A DNA stretch of 64,000 nucleotides from assembly GCA_951799405.1 (NCBI GenBank), contig OX637337.1:14072347-14136346 (forward strand), in the 5' to 3' direction. Each line of letters begins with the position of its first letter. Position 1 is the stretch's first letter. The position numbers were made by a program, and so were the translations under genes. This DNA comes from Agapetus fuscipes. Lineage: Eukaryota > Arthropoda > Insecta > Trichoptera > Glossosomatidae. Shown here piece by piece: positions 42,201 to 54,200 of the stretch. Under the pieces are notes generated by a model. That model was not told where the DNA came from and did no database searches. It saw nothing but the letters and a program-made list of their open reading frames with translations.

Positions 42201-45200
42201 TGATTTTTAGGAGAGCCTACTAACATCAGGTTGAAAATAAAATGGATTCTGCAATTTTACTTGGTTACAATAAATATTTAGCTTACCAACTTTAATTAAA
42301 CTTATATTCCGCTACACTATTATTTGCGAAAAATTCTTAAATAAAATACCTTATTTCATAAAAAATATGTCAAATAAAACGAAGACTCAAAGGCAGAAAG
42401 AATTAAGTATTTTAAATAAATAAAAATCTTTGTAAAAATTCTTTAATTTTTTTTTTTATTTAAAAAAAAATCTTTGGTTTTCGACAGTAAAATTTTCTTT
42501 CACATTTTAATTTCATCAAACTCTGTACTTTTACATCTAATCTAATCTAAGTTGCAAAGATATGTTACATTGGAGATTCACATTACATGCATTCCCACAA
42601 CCAGACACATACAAGTTCGCGCTTGCACATGCCTCATGTGAACCCACAACATAAAAACCAAATCTCAAATAAACATACACCCTGCAACTCTTGCCGTCCT
42701 TCCCTGTAACAGGGGTGACATTGGCAAAGTGAACCATTTTTACAGCATGGGTGGTCAGCCGCATACCAACCTATAAGTCAAGGAACATATACGACAAATT
42801 ACATTTTATAAATCAATCAATAATAATATCTATGGACAACAAACAGAAAACAAATTCCAATTTAATAAACCCTAGCCGCCAACATTACAGATCAACCGCC
42901 ATTTATTTTTGTCCTTACATACTTCTTTCATTTCCTCCAGAGTCATAACCTTCCTCATACCGGCTCTTCTTTTATTATGACTCTGGATATTCCATTCATT
43001 CGCAATTTCGGATATTTGGTCCATCCATACCTTTCTCGGTCTTCCCTTTACCACGACATCCATCTATTCTACCAACATATACTTTCTTCGTCAGTCTTTC
43101 CTCATTCATTCTCTCCATATGTCCAAACCATCTTAACAAACTTCTTTTGATCTTCACTTTCACACTTTCTCTTGCACCACATTTTTCTCTTACAAAATCA
43201 TTCCTCACCCTGTCACTCCGTTTTTTCCCAATCATACTTCTTAGAAAGTCCATTTCAACAGTATGGACCTTACTAATTTCACTTTCATTCACCGTCCAGG
43301 TTTCACTTCCATACATCAAGGTGGGTAAAAGTATGCCACTGTGTACCGCCAATCGAGCATTTTTAGATATGTTTTGATTTTTGGCGATACAAGCTGTGGC
43401 ACCCAGTACACACCTGCCCTTCATTACTCTTCTTTCAAGTTCACCTGTCATTCTTCCATCTTTTTCAAACTTACTTCCCAAGTATACAAACTCATTTACC
43501 ACATCAACGTTCATTTCATTTATTCTAAATTCATAGTTTGTATTTTCTTCATTTCTGTGTTTTATTTTGCGACACCGTTGCCATACACATCGCACGTTTA
43601 ATAATAAAGAGAAATAACTCGAAAATTGGTAAAATCGAGATTTTGTAATAAAACGCAAGAACAATGTGAGAAGAATAGGTAGAATGCGACAGCCGTTCAA
43701 TTTGGACGAATATGACCGAGATAAAACATCGGCCGCCTTTTTCATCCCATACAAGTTGTACTGGCTGTCTGAACTTCAAACGCAATTTCCCAACATTCAT
43801 GTTTTTTGAGTTATTGCTCTTTATTATTAAACGTGCGACATCATTTATCCTTTGAACCGTTTCTGCAGCACTGGTGCCACGGTGGAACTTGAACTCGTAA
43901 ATAACGCGATATTTCAAGTTTTCCGTTTTGTAAAATAAGTGCCGCAAATAAAAAAACAATTGAGAAACGAACAAATGAATTTCAATTTTCAAAACACAAA
44001 TACATGAGTAAATATTTGTAAAAATTTGAATTTGAAATTCTTAACCAAAGAGGAGATATTTGAGATCAAAGTGGCCAGTACGGCAAAACGCCAATTTCAT
44101 AAGTAAGGACCTACTATAAGAATGTGTATTTATTTGGTAAGTTTGCTGTTGAAAAACGACTATTTTACGTAAATACTTTGTTATTTGTTTGCAATGAAGG
44201 TGTCAATTAATCTTGGTATAATAAAAAAAATATGTGAGGTTTTGTTGGTGAAATTTTGACAGCTGTCAAAGGACGCTTCCTATCTTGTGCCTAGTATAGT
44301 ACCATAGATAAAATGATACATCTAAAGACTGAAAGAGTGCCAAGAAGGGTTAAATAATCTCAAATATTTTAATGAACAAAAATCATTGTTGTTTTTTTAG
44401 CTCCCCATAGAGCTGCACATGGAGAAGAGCTTCTGCTGCTGCTGGTGCAAGTCCGGGCCCTTGATAGTGGATATGGCCACCCCTGTGAGAGGCTACTGCA
44501 GCGGCCAGACTATTCCCCTGGAGATCAGCTGCGAAAATGGGTCCAATGTCACCATCAACTACATCAAAATCATATTGAGAAAGGTAATAGTACAAAATTA
44601 AAATTTTAATGAACTTACTTACGGAGAATACGGGTTGTGCCAAGTTATTGATCAGTCAACTGCATCAAGGCTAAATTGTATTTAGAGGCTGGAAAAGATG
44701 TCTAGTTGTTGTGATGGTCACAGAGTAGTACAGGTCAGCGGAAAGACTCAGATTAAGATGGCTAAACAAAATGGTGACAGACTGTCATAGGTACTTACAT
44801 AGTAAGGTTGGCCTCCCTACAGAAAATAAGTTTTTATACCACATGCAAAGCCTTTGGCCATAATGCCGTAAGAAGTTGTACTTTTACTCTGGGTAAGAGT
44901 CTAGTGGTTACCACCTCTGACTCGTAAATGGGAGGTTGTGGGTTTGAATCCTGGTGGAGCACAAAAAATATACCATTTATGTTTTCATATATGCTCTTCG
45001 CTGGGTGAAAAATTCATATACCTTTACCAAAGACCGGTCACTAAAGGTCCATCCAGCCTTACAGCAACTGGGTCTTGCTTGAGAATTGGCGCTTTCTACA
45101 GCGACGACCAAGCTCACAGAGGGCTCTTGAGGTGTGATACACACAAAAACAGCGCTCACCAAATAAATCATCCTAATATTATTATTTTATTATTTATTGC

Positions 45201-48200
45201 TGCATGTGACAGAATAGTTAGATCATTCTAATAATGTATTATTGTTTTCCAGGTTGTGGTTTTCCGTGCGCAGACTCCATCGAGCACCCGCGAGGAGAAG
45301 ATAGTGATATCTGAAATCACGCTAGACCCCACTCCAGGACACTCGTCCCGCAACTGGCAGGAGCTCATAGAGATCCCCCCCCTGCCCCCCTCCAACCTCA
45401 CTAACTGCAGCCTCATAGACCTGGACTACGAGCTCAAAGTAACCAAGTCTAATGCCCGCTTTCCACTGCGAGCGAGAAATAGCTGAGCGGGAGCGGGAAA
45501 TAGCTGAGCGGAGCGTAGTGAAATAGTTTTGGCATTCCATTGCGAAAGAATTTTAAAAAATAATGGTATTTGCCTTCCACAGCCAACGAGCTCGACGGAG
45601 TGAGCTAGGCGGGAAATGAGATGAGTCAGATGAAAGAGTTGTTTGCCTTCCATCTACAGCGGGCTTAGCGGAGCCAACTAGTGTGTGACAGCTCGTTGCA
45701 GCCTACGCCCAGATCAAACGTTTTAATTATTAATAAAAAAGTTTTTTTTTGTTTCGAAAAATAAAATGTAATGTATTATTTTGCTTTAATACATAAAAAG
45801 TAGATGTTTGAAATAAAACATACATTTTAATATTTTCAAATTTATAAAATAATGTATGATGTGCAGTGTGTGACAGCTCGTTGCAGCCTACGCCCAGATC
45901 AAACGTTTTAATTATTAATAAAAGAGTTTTTTTTTGTTTCGAAACATAAAATGTAATGTATTATTTTGCTTTAAACATAAAAAGTAGATGTTTGAAATAA
46001 AACATACATTTTAATATTTTCAAATTTATAAAATAATGTATGATGTGTTTTTGTAAATCATGTATGATGTGTTTTATCGCTGTCACGCAACTGCGCGGGT
46101 TGGCGCGGGGGGCACGGGGGAGCTGAGTCAGTTGAAAACTAGCGGCCGAGACCATGACACAGCGGACCCATTTTTACTCGCTCAGTCCGCTCCGCTCACT
46201 CCGCTGTCGGTGGAAGCACTTCTATGAAATTTACTGTTGCTAGTCGAGCGGAGTCCGTACGGAGTCCGCTGGAAACTCGCTCAACTCTGCGACCACTTTT
46301 GTAACTCTTTGTACTCGCTCAGTCCGCTCCGCTGACTCGCTGTCGGTGGAAGCACTTCTATGAAATTTACTGTTGCTAGTCGAGCGGAGTCTGTACGGAG
46401 TCCGCTCCGCTCGCAGTGGAAAGCGGGCATTAAGGAAAAAAAGATTAAGAGTTTGTGTAGACGAGTAGTCTAACACAAAACAGGAAAGAGACGACCAAAA
46501 ATAATATTGACAAATAATATTAGTGTACCCGAAACGAGCTCATGGTATTGAAGCATATATGAGACACAACTGTCTGCCAGGCCTATCAAAAACAAGATAA
46601 TACTTAATGATCATGTGAAATCATATATTTCCTTGTTCTCTCTATCTTGTGTTTCGACTTCCAATAGTTACACATGCCGTGATGTCTTATAATAATGCCT
46701 TTTTTCTCTCAAAATTAACAAATTTACTGACTAAAACAATGAAAATGCGTAATAGGGTAATTTAACTTATTTTTTATTTCTTAAAATGATAAACTACATT
46801 TTAAAAAATGCATCTGCGTTTTTAAAAAAATAATATCTGGCTTAGTTTTTAAATTATAGATCTTTAAAATTCACGAATTTTTGATTTCCGGTAAAACAGG
46901 ACATATTTTTATTTAGTCGGATGTGACGTCGATGGATCTTCGGATCTTTGGAGTGTATCGTTAGGCCCTGGAAGACTGTCGGATCCATCTACGTCATTTT
47001 GACGTCACAGAGTGGCTTGCCGGCCGCGCTGCGTTTTAGAGGGACTCTAATTCTCAACATTTTATTCTTGAAAATTATCAATGACATCTTTATTTTTACT
47101 TTAAAAAAAAGAAAATAACCTTTGTTTTATTCTACTCTTATTTTTATTTAAATTTGTTACAAAAACAAACCAAAATAAACGAGTTGACCGGTTTCGGCCT
47201 CTAGGCCATCTTCAGAGTAACTACTTAGGCTGGTTTTAGTGTCGCGCTGACCGTCGGCGCTGAGCTCGTCAGCGCTGACGGTCAGCGTTAGACGTTTCAG
47301 TGTCGTGCTGACCGCCTCGGAGTACAGACGCACAAAAAAACTGCGATGTACATTAATTATTGCTGCTTTAAGAATAAACTACGTCGAAGACTTCATGTTC
47401 ATCCATTCTAATCTAATCTAATCTAAGTTGCAAAGATATGTTACATTGGAGATTCACATTACATGCATTCTCACAACCAGACACGTACAAATTCGCGCTT
47501 GCACATGCCTCATGTGAACCTACAACATAAAAACCAAATCTCAAATGGACATACACCCCAGGCGCGAGCGGTTCATACATACGATGGATTCACCGAATCC
47601 CTTAACCTCAAAGTGTTAATGTACTGGAAATTAGATTATATATTTTTCTCAAGAGCATCGTATTTATACAGCGGCGATTACAAACATTTTTATTATTGTT
47701 ATACTTTTTACATCTCGCTATCGCGCGGAAGCGAGACATTATATTTTATGTATGTATCTAACTACATACATATGCCATGCGGCATATATGTCTTTACCGT
47801 AAAGTCAAGAGTTGTAAACAAACGAATCATCATAATATGCGAATACGGGGAGCTCAAACGCGTCCAGAATCAAAGCAGATATTTTGTTTTCGCGCATGCG
47901 CAATACAATCGATGGGATTTCGTTACTCAAGTAAAAATACGGCAGAGCTTAAAGAATCCCACGTACGAAAATTGACCTTATTGTCTTCAGACATACTGGA
48001 CAAAATAGGGTATTGCAAATCGAGCGGATTTGACTATCTTCTCTTACTTTTATATTTTCCCTTTTGTATGACATCAAATAAATAATTTTAACAATAATAT
48101 GAATAATTATTCTTCATTCATGTATTAGTTTACGTTGACTTTTTAACGCGCGGCCACGGTGTGCAATATTTTTGTTCTTTGAAAAATAAAAATATGGATC

Positions 48201-51200
48201 CATCTTGTTCTCAGGTTGTTCAAATAATAGATGTGACTGTTTAATTGAATCATTGTTACGTAAAAGTTTTTTGTCTAGACAATTTGCGGAAAAAAACATA
48301 TAGTGGATACTGGAAAACCAACTCCAATTTTAAAAATCACCAGCAAGAATAAATCGTTTGTAAGACATTTCCACAACTCAATATATTCGAAAGTCTCCTG
48401 TCCTTAAAGGAGAAGTCAACCTTTCACGATGCTGTAATCGACGATTTTATGAAGAAAGAGCGAAGAATTGAGCTCAAGTACCTAAAAGTAAATGAATATC
48501 AGGTGAGTAATTTTTACAATAAAAATATAAATTGTTTATTGAAATCATTAAAATGTAATCAGGGAAATGTTCGCACATAATATGTTAATTTAAGGCTTTC
48601 GGAGCAGAGCGTTTATTTGGATATCTTTTTAGTTACAGCTGTCAAATACAATAAGTACAATAAGTACGTCCATTTCGTTTGTTGGCTAACAATTATTTTT
48701 ATATAGGTAGGTATATGAATCTATGTTTTTCTTCAGCTTCCCATGGGGAACAGATCACGGACCGCCACTGATACACCCTGCAACTCTTGCCGTCCTTCCC
48801 TGTAACAGGGGTGACATTGGCAAAGTGAACCATTTTTACAGCATGGGTGGTCAGCCGCATACCAACCTATAAGTCAAGCAACTTGAACAAGAAAATATAG
48901 AACAAGGAACATTGATAGCGCAAAAAACTGTCGCCGGAGAATTTGTCATGTTCTTCTTCAATTACTCGACCTGTGTCTATACCACAATTCGACATGACTG
49001 TACACCCTGACGGCGTCGGCTCAGCTCGACACTAGAACGAACTAGAACTTCAGGGATGAAGGCAGAGGCGCGCATGTGGCGGTCAGCGCTGGCGGCTCAG
49101 CGGCGCCGACGAGCTGCGCGCACGGCCGCTGAGCCGTCAGCGCTGACCGCCGTGCGCGCTGACAGCTACGCGCCATTCTAAAACACTTCCTACAGGTTCA
49201 GATATTTTGGCTGTCAGCGCTAACGGTCAGCGCGCTGTCAGCGCGACACTAAAACCAGCCTTAAGTCTTAAAAAAAAAAAATTTACTACTTAAAAAATAC
49301 ATAGTTGTGATCCTTGAAATGTACTCTACACAACCATAGTTTTTTAAACCGTTTTCCCGACCGCTGATGACATTTTAGTAATACCAACATTGCAGTGAAA
49401 TTTTCTAGAATATCTCGTTTTTGCCCTTAAACAATATTATAAGCAGCAGCGGCTCTAGCTAAAGTCCGGGAGAGGGGATAAAAAAAAAAAAAAAAAGGTT
49501 ATATTGGGGATGAATTTGGAAAATAGTTTGATGTCCACCCTATAGCACCTCACGTGGCGTACACCAACAAATTGTTACCTAAAAATCTAAGCCAAGCGCT
49601 TGTTTAATAAAATTCCATAAATGTCTCCTCTGATTTTTTTAGAATTTTAACGGTGCTATTCTTACTTGTCATATTTCGCCATCGGCCTAACTGGCGACTA
49701 CTTAGTCTGGGTACAACGCCGGACTGGACCAAATTTGAAATATTGATTCTCGTTCATAGTGTAACGTAGGAACAGTTGAGCCTGCGACCAAATTTGGACG
49801 GCTGAAATTACGTCCGTTCAATGTCGTATTTAAAAAAAAAATCTGTTCTAGAGATGTCACTTTATAAATATTATTTAAAGAATAGGGAATTTTCAGTCGT
49901 TTTTAAATAATTATTAAAACAATAACCATTGACAATAACGCAAAAAAAAGATGAAAAATAAAAGCAAATAATCAGTTTATAAATTTGTTGTGCAATTTAT
50001 AATTAAAACAACTTTGAAAACAATTGATTAGCCAAATAAATCCGTATATTTTTTGTGGATCGGGAAAAATAAACCAAATGTAGGGAATATGAGTTCGGGA
50101 CGACCACACAAATATCACTGACGTCACAATGGCGGACGGCTGACTGTTTTGTCTGTAAACAAATCAGATGTCGGCCGAAATGCAAGTAAATATTTTATTT
50201 CAGATGGAAAAAGTGTCTCATATGTGTTCGTAGAGTGTTAAATATCCTCTTCACTTATTTTAAACTATATACATAACTTCAGTTTCGCGGCAAATTTTTC
50301 ATATTGAGAAATTTGCCGCAAGCCGTGATGCAATCTGTCAAATGATTTCTTTTGCTTTTTAATTTTGTGTGTTTTGTGCCTCAAAAAGCGATTGATTAGC
50401 AAAAAAGTGCTGAATTCTGTCAATTTGACCAAAATGACAAAAACAAATCGCAAAACAAAACAGTAATAAAGCAAATATTTACGATTTAATATTAAATACG
50501 GCAGTTGTCAAAATCGACTGTACCACAAAACCCTCTCCGAGGCGGTTTTGTCTCGGCCTAACTTCTCATACATTTGGAGGTTAGATTTGGGCGGCCGTTG
50601 AGCTCGAGACGCAAGCCTAACTACTTCAGAAATGTTCAAGAATCAAAATTAAGCAAAACCTGGGTTCAAAGGGCGACGAAAATGTCTAAGAATAACACCG
50701 TAAGTATTTTATTTTTAAAAATACATTACATTTGAAAATGTGTACGTGAGTTTGCAATTGATTGATTTTTATTGTTGAATTCTTGTAAATAAGACAATAA
50801 TGAGGTTGAAAAAACCACTACAATAAGCAAGTACTTGCTTACCTTAGTCTGTTTTGGATTTTCTTTTAAAAGATGGCGAATTATCAAAATAGTCCAAAAA
50901 TTTTATATCCTGTTCACACAGTAATTTAAAAATGGAAATAAATACACTTGCTTTTAAAGAATCACCTTGTTCATCGTGCCTCTTACTGGATTTTCACAGT
51001 TTCCAAGCAGAGGTTATTTAGATGTAATCTTAAAATAAAATAAAAATTTCACAAATATTTATGATTCAGGGAAGCACTTCTATTATTTCGATCTTTCCAT
51101 GGCAAAACACGCGCCACAACTAACTTTTAGCCAAAGAACAATATATTTTTTATTTGTGTAATATTATGATGGCAGCTCCTTGTGAAATACTGGATCGAGG

Positions 51201-54200
51201 AATTTCCGAAAAGAATAATCTCATTCATTCATTTATAATATCATCATGTTTATGTTTCAACGCGTTATACGATTGTTCATGAGGTATAGCCCGAAAAGTC
51301 CCTACAGACCGATCTATGGGCAACCAATACACGCAGGCGCCAACAGCTGATGTATTGTACATTGCGTCGTACTTACAGGCTCTCATGTACACATACAATC
51401 AAAAACACCAGTGGTGAAAGTCTAAATATCACCTCTCACCCGAACCAGCCCGAATCACTTCGTTTTAACATGTTTATATTGCGCTCGTGCAGGGAACGAG
51501 GCACGGGGAAAGAATGAAGAGGGTCTCATATTTCATACTTAGCAAAACAATAATATGGACCTTTAGTTTTAACAAATATTATTATTTTTATATCAACAAG
51601 AATCTACGTGTCTCACTGCGTTTGTTTTATTATGAAATATTTTAGCCTCTTCGGTCAGTAAAATTGTTCAGAAAATACTTCGCTTACACTCTTTTTTACA
51701 GATTTTTCAGTTTCTACTTCACAAAAAATAATATGTTTCCAATTTCATTCATAGGGATATTCCCCACTGTCCCCTAATGAAGAGCCGCCACTGATTATAA
51801 GGATAACTTATCTGTAAGGTACACATAATTAAAGAGCGCCGTTTTTGTGTGTCAAATCTCAAGGACCCTCTCAAATCACAGATAATAAATTTGTGTTAGG
51901 GTAGGTTGACACAGATATAACATCTATTTGTATTCAAATAGTTTCGGGTTCTTTATTTATAAGTCAATAGGATGAAATGTGCCAGAATTTTATTTTCTTC
52001 TTACATTCCCATCTGAACGAAGAAAAAAATGAGAAGTATTAATTTAAAAAAAAATGTAATTTTCCTCCTGCCGATGACTTTAGTCTGAAATACTTGAGGC
52101 AATAAAAATACTCAATGTGAAAATATTTTATATTTTGTATGGTTTGTGTATTGTATTGTTTCAGGTAATCTGCAATCCGTCGGGGGCTCACATGAAGATA
52201 GAACTCTCCCACCCCATCATCCTGGGCACCGTTCCCATCGTGGGCTTCAACCCGCCCCCCATCACAGACAAGCCTGTCTCCGGTGACACCATCATCCAAC
52301 CGATGCCCGACGAGTCTCCTCTCCTGCCTCCAGGAAGCCCTTCTTATCCCATGCAGCCCGCTGATAACCCATATGCCATGCAGCCGGGATTAAACCCGCA
52401 ACCCGGGATGCCCGAGGGAATGTATCCGCCTGCGGTAGTGCCGCAACCTTCAGCTCCTGTCATAGAACCCAATGTGCTCTATCCTACTCTGGGTAACTCA
52501 AAAGATATTGGTATTTTAGATTCAAAAGATATAGGTACATATTTTAGATGAATTTATTCTTGGATAGGAAAAAAATCTCATTTAATTTATAGAAAAAGAT
52601 GATTCAGGTGTTGACTGTCCCAATTTTAGGCAATAATAATAATATTAGGCTGATTTATTTAGTGAGCGCTGTTTTTGTGTGAATCACACCTCCAGGGCCC
52701 TCTGGGAGGTTGGTCGTCGCTACAAAGCGCCAATTCTCAAGCAAGACCCAAGACAAGAAGGCTGGATGGACCTTTGGTGACCGGTCTTTTGTTGTCACAT
52801 GGGTGAATTGCTAGGAAAAAGGCAATCAAATATTTTGTTATTGGTTGCTAAGGAGTTATAAAGACGCTACATGGATATAGATGCGTGGGATTTGCCCGCT
52901 GACAAAAAAAACTTTTAAATTTCCATTTAAAATCCATTTGTCAAATCTTGATTTGTAGCGACGACTACACACCGAGGGTGTTAGAAATCTTGATTTGTAC
53001 CGACGACTACACACCGAGGGTGTTAGAAATCTTGATTTGTACCGACGACTACACACCGAGGGTGTTAGAAATCTTGATTTGTAGCGACGACTACACACCG
53101 AGGGTGTTAGAAATCTTGATTTGTACCGACGACTACACACCGAGGGTGTTAGAAATCTTGATTTGTAGCGACGACTACACACCGAGGGTGTTAGAAATCT
53201 TGATTTGTACCGACGACTACACACCGAGGGTGTTAGAAATCTTGATTTGTACCGACGACTACACACCGAGGGTGTTAGAAATCTTGATTTGTAGCGACGA
53301 CTACACACCGAGGGTGTTAGAAATCTTGATTTGTACCGACGACTACACACCGAGGGTGTTAGAAATCTTGATTTGTAGCGACGACTACACACCGAGGGTT
53401 TTAGAAATCTTGATTTGTACCGACGACTACACACCGAGGGTGTTAGAAATCTTGATTTGTAGCAACGACTACACACTGAGGGTGTTAGAAATCTTGATTT
53501 GTAGCGACGACTACACACCAAGGGTGTTAGAAATCTTGATTTGTAGCGACGACTACACACCGAGGGTGTTAGAAATCTTGATTTGTAGCAACGACTACAC
53601 ACCGAGGGTGTCAGAAATGATTTCCCGTTTCGGTGTTTATTTCAAACCCCAAATTAAATACCGGCAAGGTTTACTCAGCCTTCACAAGAAATGAGTACCA
53701 GCCCTCTCAGGAGCTGGGAAATCCACACTTCAACTGAAGTGGTTGGCGTAAGGCCGGCCCCCTTACCTGTAAAAATATATAGGTTCAACTCGCCACATGT
53801 TTGTTCGTTGCGTTCGTTTTTAAGAACTTAGTACCGGCAAGGTGTACCCAACCTTCACAAGAAATGAGAACCAGCCCCCCCGGGAGCTGGGAAACCCCCA
53901 CTTCAACTGGTTGGTGTGAGGCCGGCCCCCTTACCCATAAAAATAAATAGGTCCCGAATTGCCATAACTTTGGGAATAACATAGGCGAGAAGTTACACTA
54001 TATGTGTAGCATAGTTGCGATAATGTTTTCATTGAATGTTATTCTGGCTGGTATATTTTTCACTGATTGTATTGTTTTTTCAGCTCAACCCATCTTTAGA
54101 GAAGGCCAGTTTGCAGCTCGTTCCATCCACGATGGCCACGACAACCAGCACACAGCCATCAGCGGGAGAGAAAACTTTGCTCCCATGTACCCAACGTACG

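Larger units (their letters stand above)
42005..44296. mobile_element. Mariner-type element, 2.3 kb with nested insertions
   Basis: Ends TACTAGGGACAAGATAGGAA and its near complement, flanked by TA. The right part encodes a mariner N-terminus on minus. The interior holds a SINE-A, an RTE-like LINE 3' end and MITE-247 copy 3. Confidence 0.75.
47405..48886 (-). repeat. SINE-A copy split by a hAT element
   Basis: 47405-47558 (tail and middle) and 48771-48886 (head) form one copy. ATACACCC is duplicated at the break. Confidence 0.85.
47228..49260. mobile_element. PIF/Harbinger-like element (GGCTGG family), 2.03 kb
   Basis: Ends GGCTGGTTTTAGTGTCGC and complement, TTA on both sides (47225-47227, 49261-49263). 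Clusters of GTCAGCGCTGAC near both ends. About half of its length is a SINE-A that itself contains a hAT element. Confidence 0.85.

Noticed and set aside
47463..47975. 170-codon frame on plus
   Set aside because: It starts in a reversed SINE-A and crosses the hAT insertion boundary, so it is a chance fusion.
52943..53612. CRISPR-like array
   Set aside because: The 42-bp units are contiguous with no spacers, and the genome is eukaryotic.
52856..53694. Two 248-codon frames on opposite strands with 14-residue repeats
   Set aside because: They are the two readings of the 42-bp minisatellite. No start context, no homology, and both strands are open only because 42 is divisible by 3.
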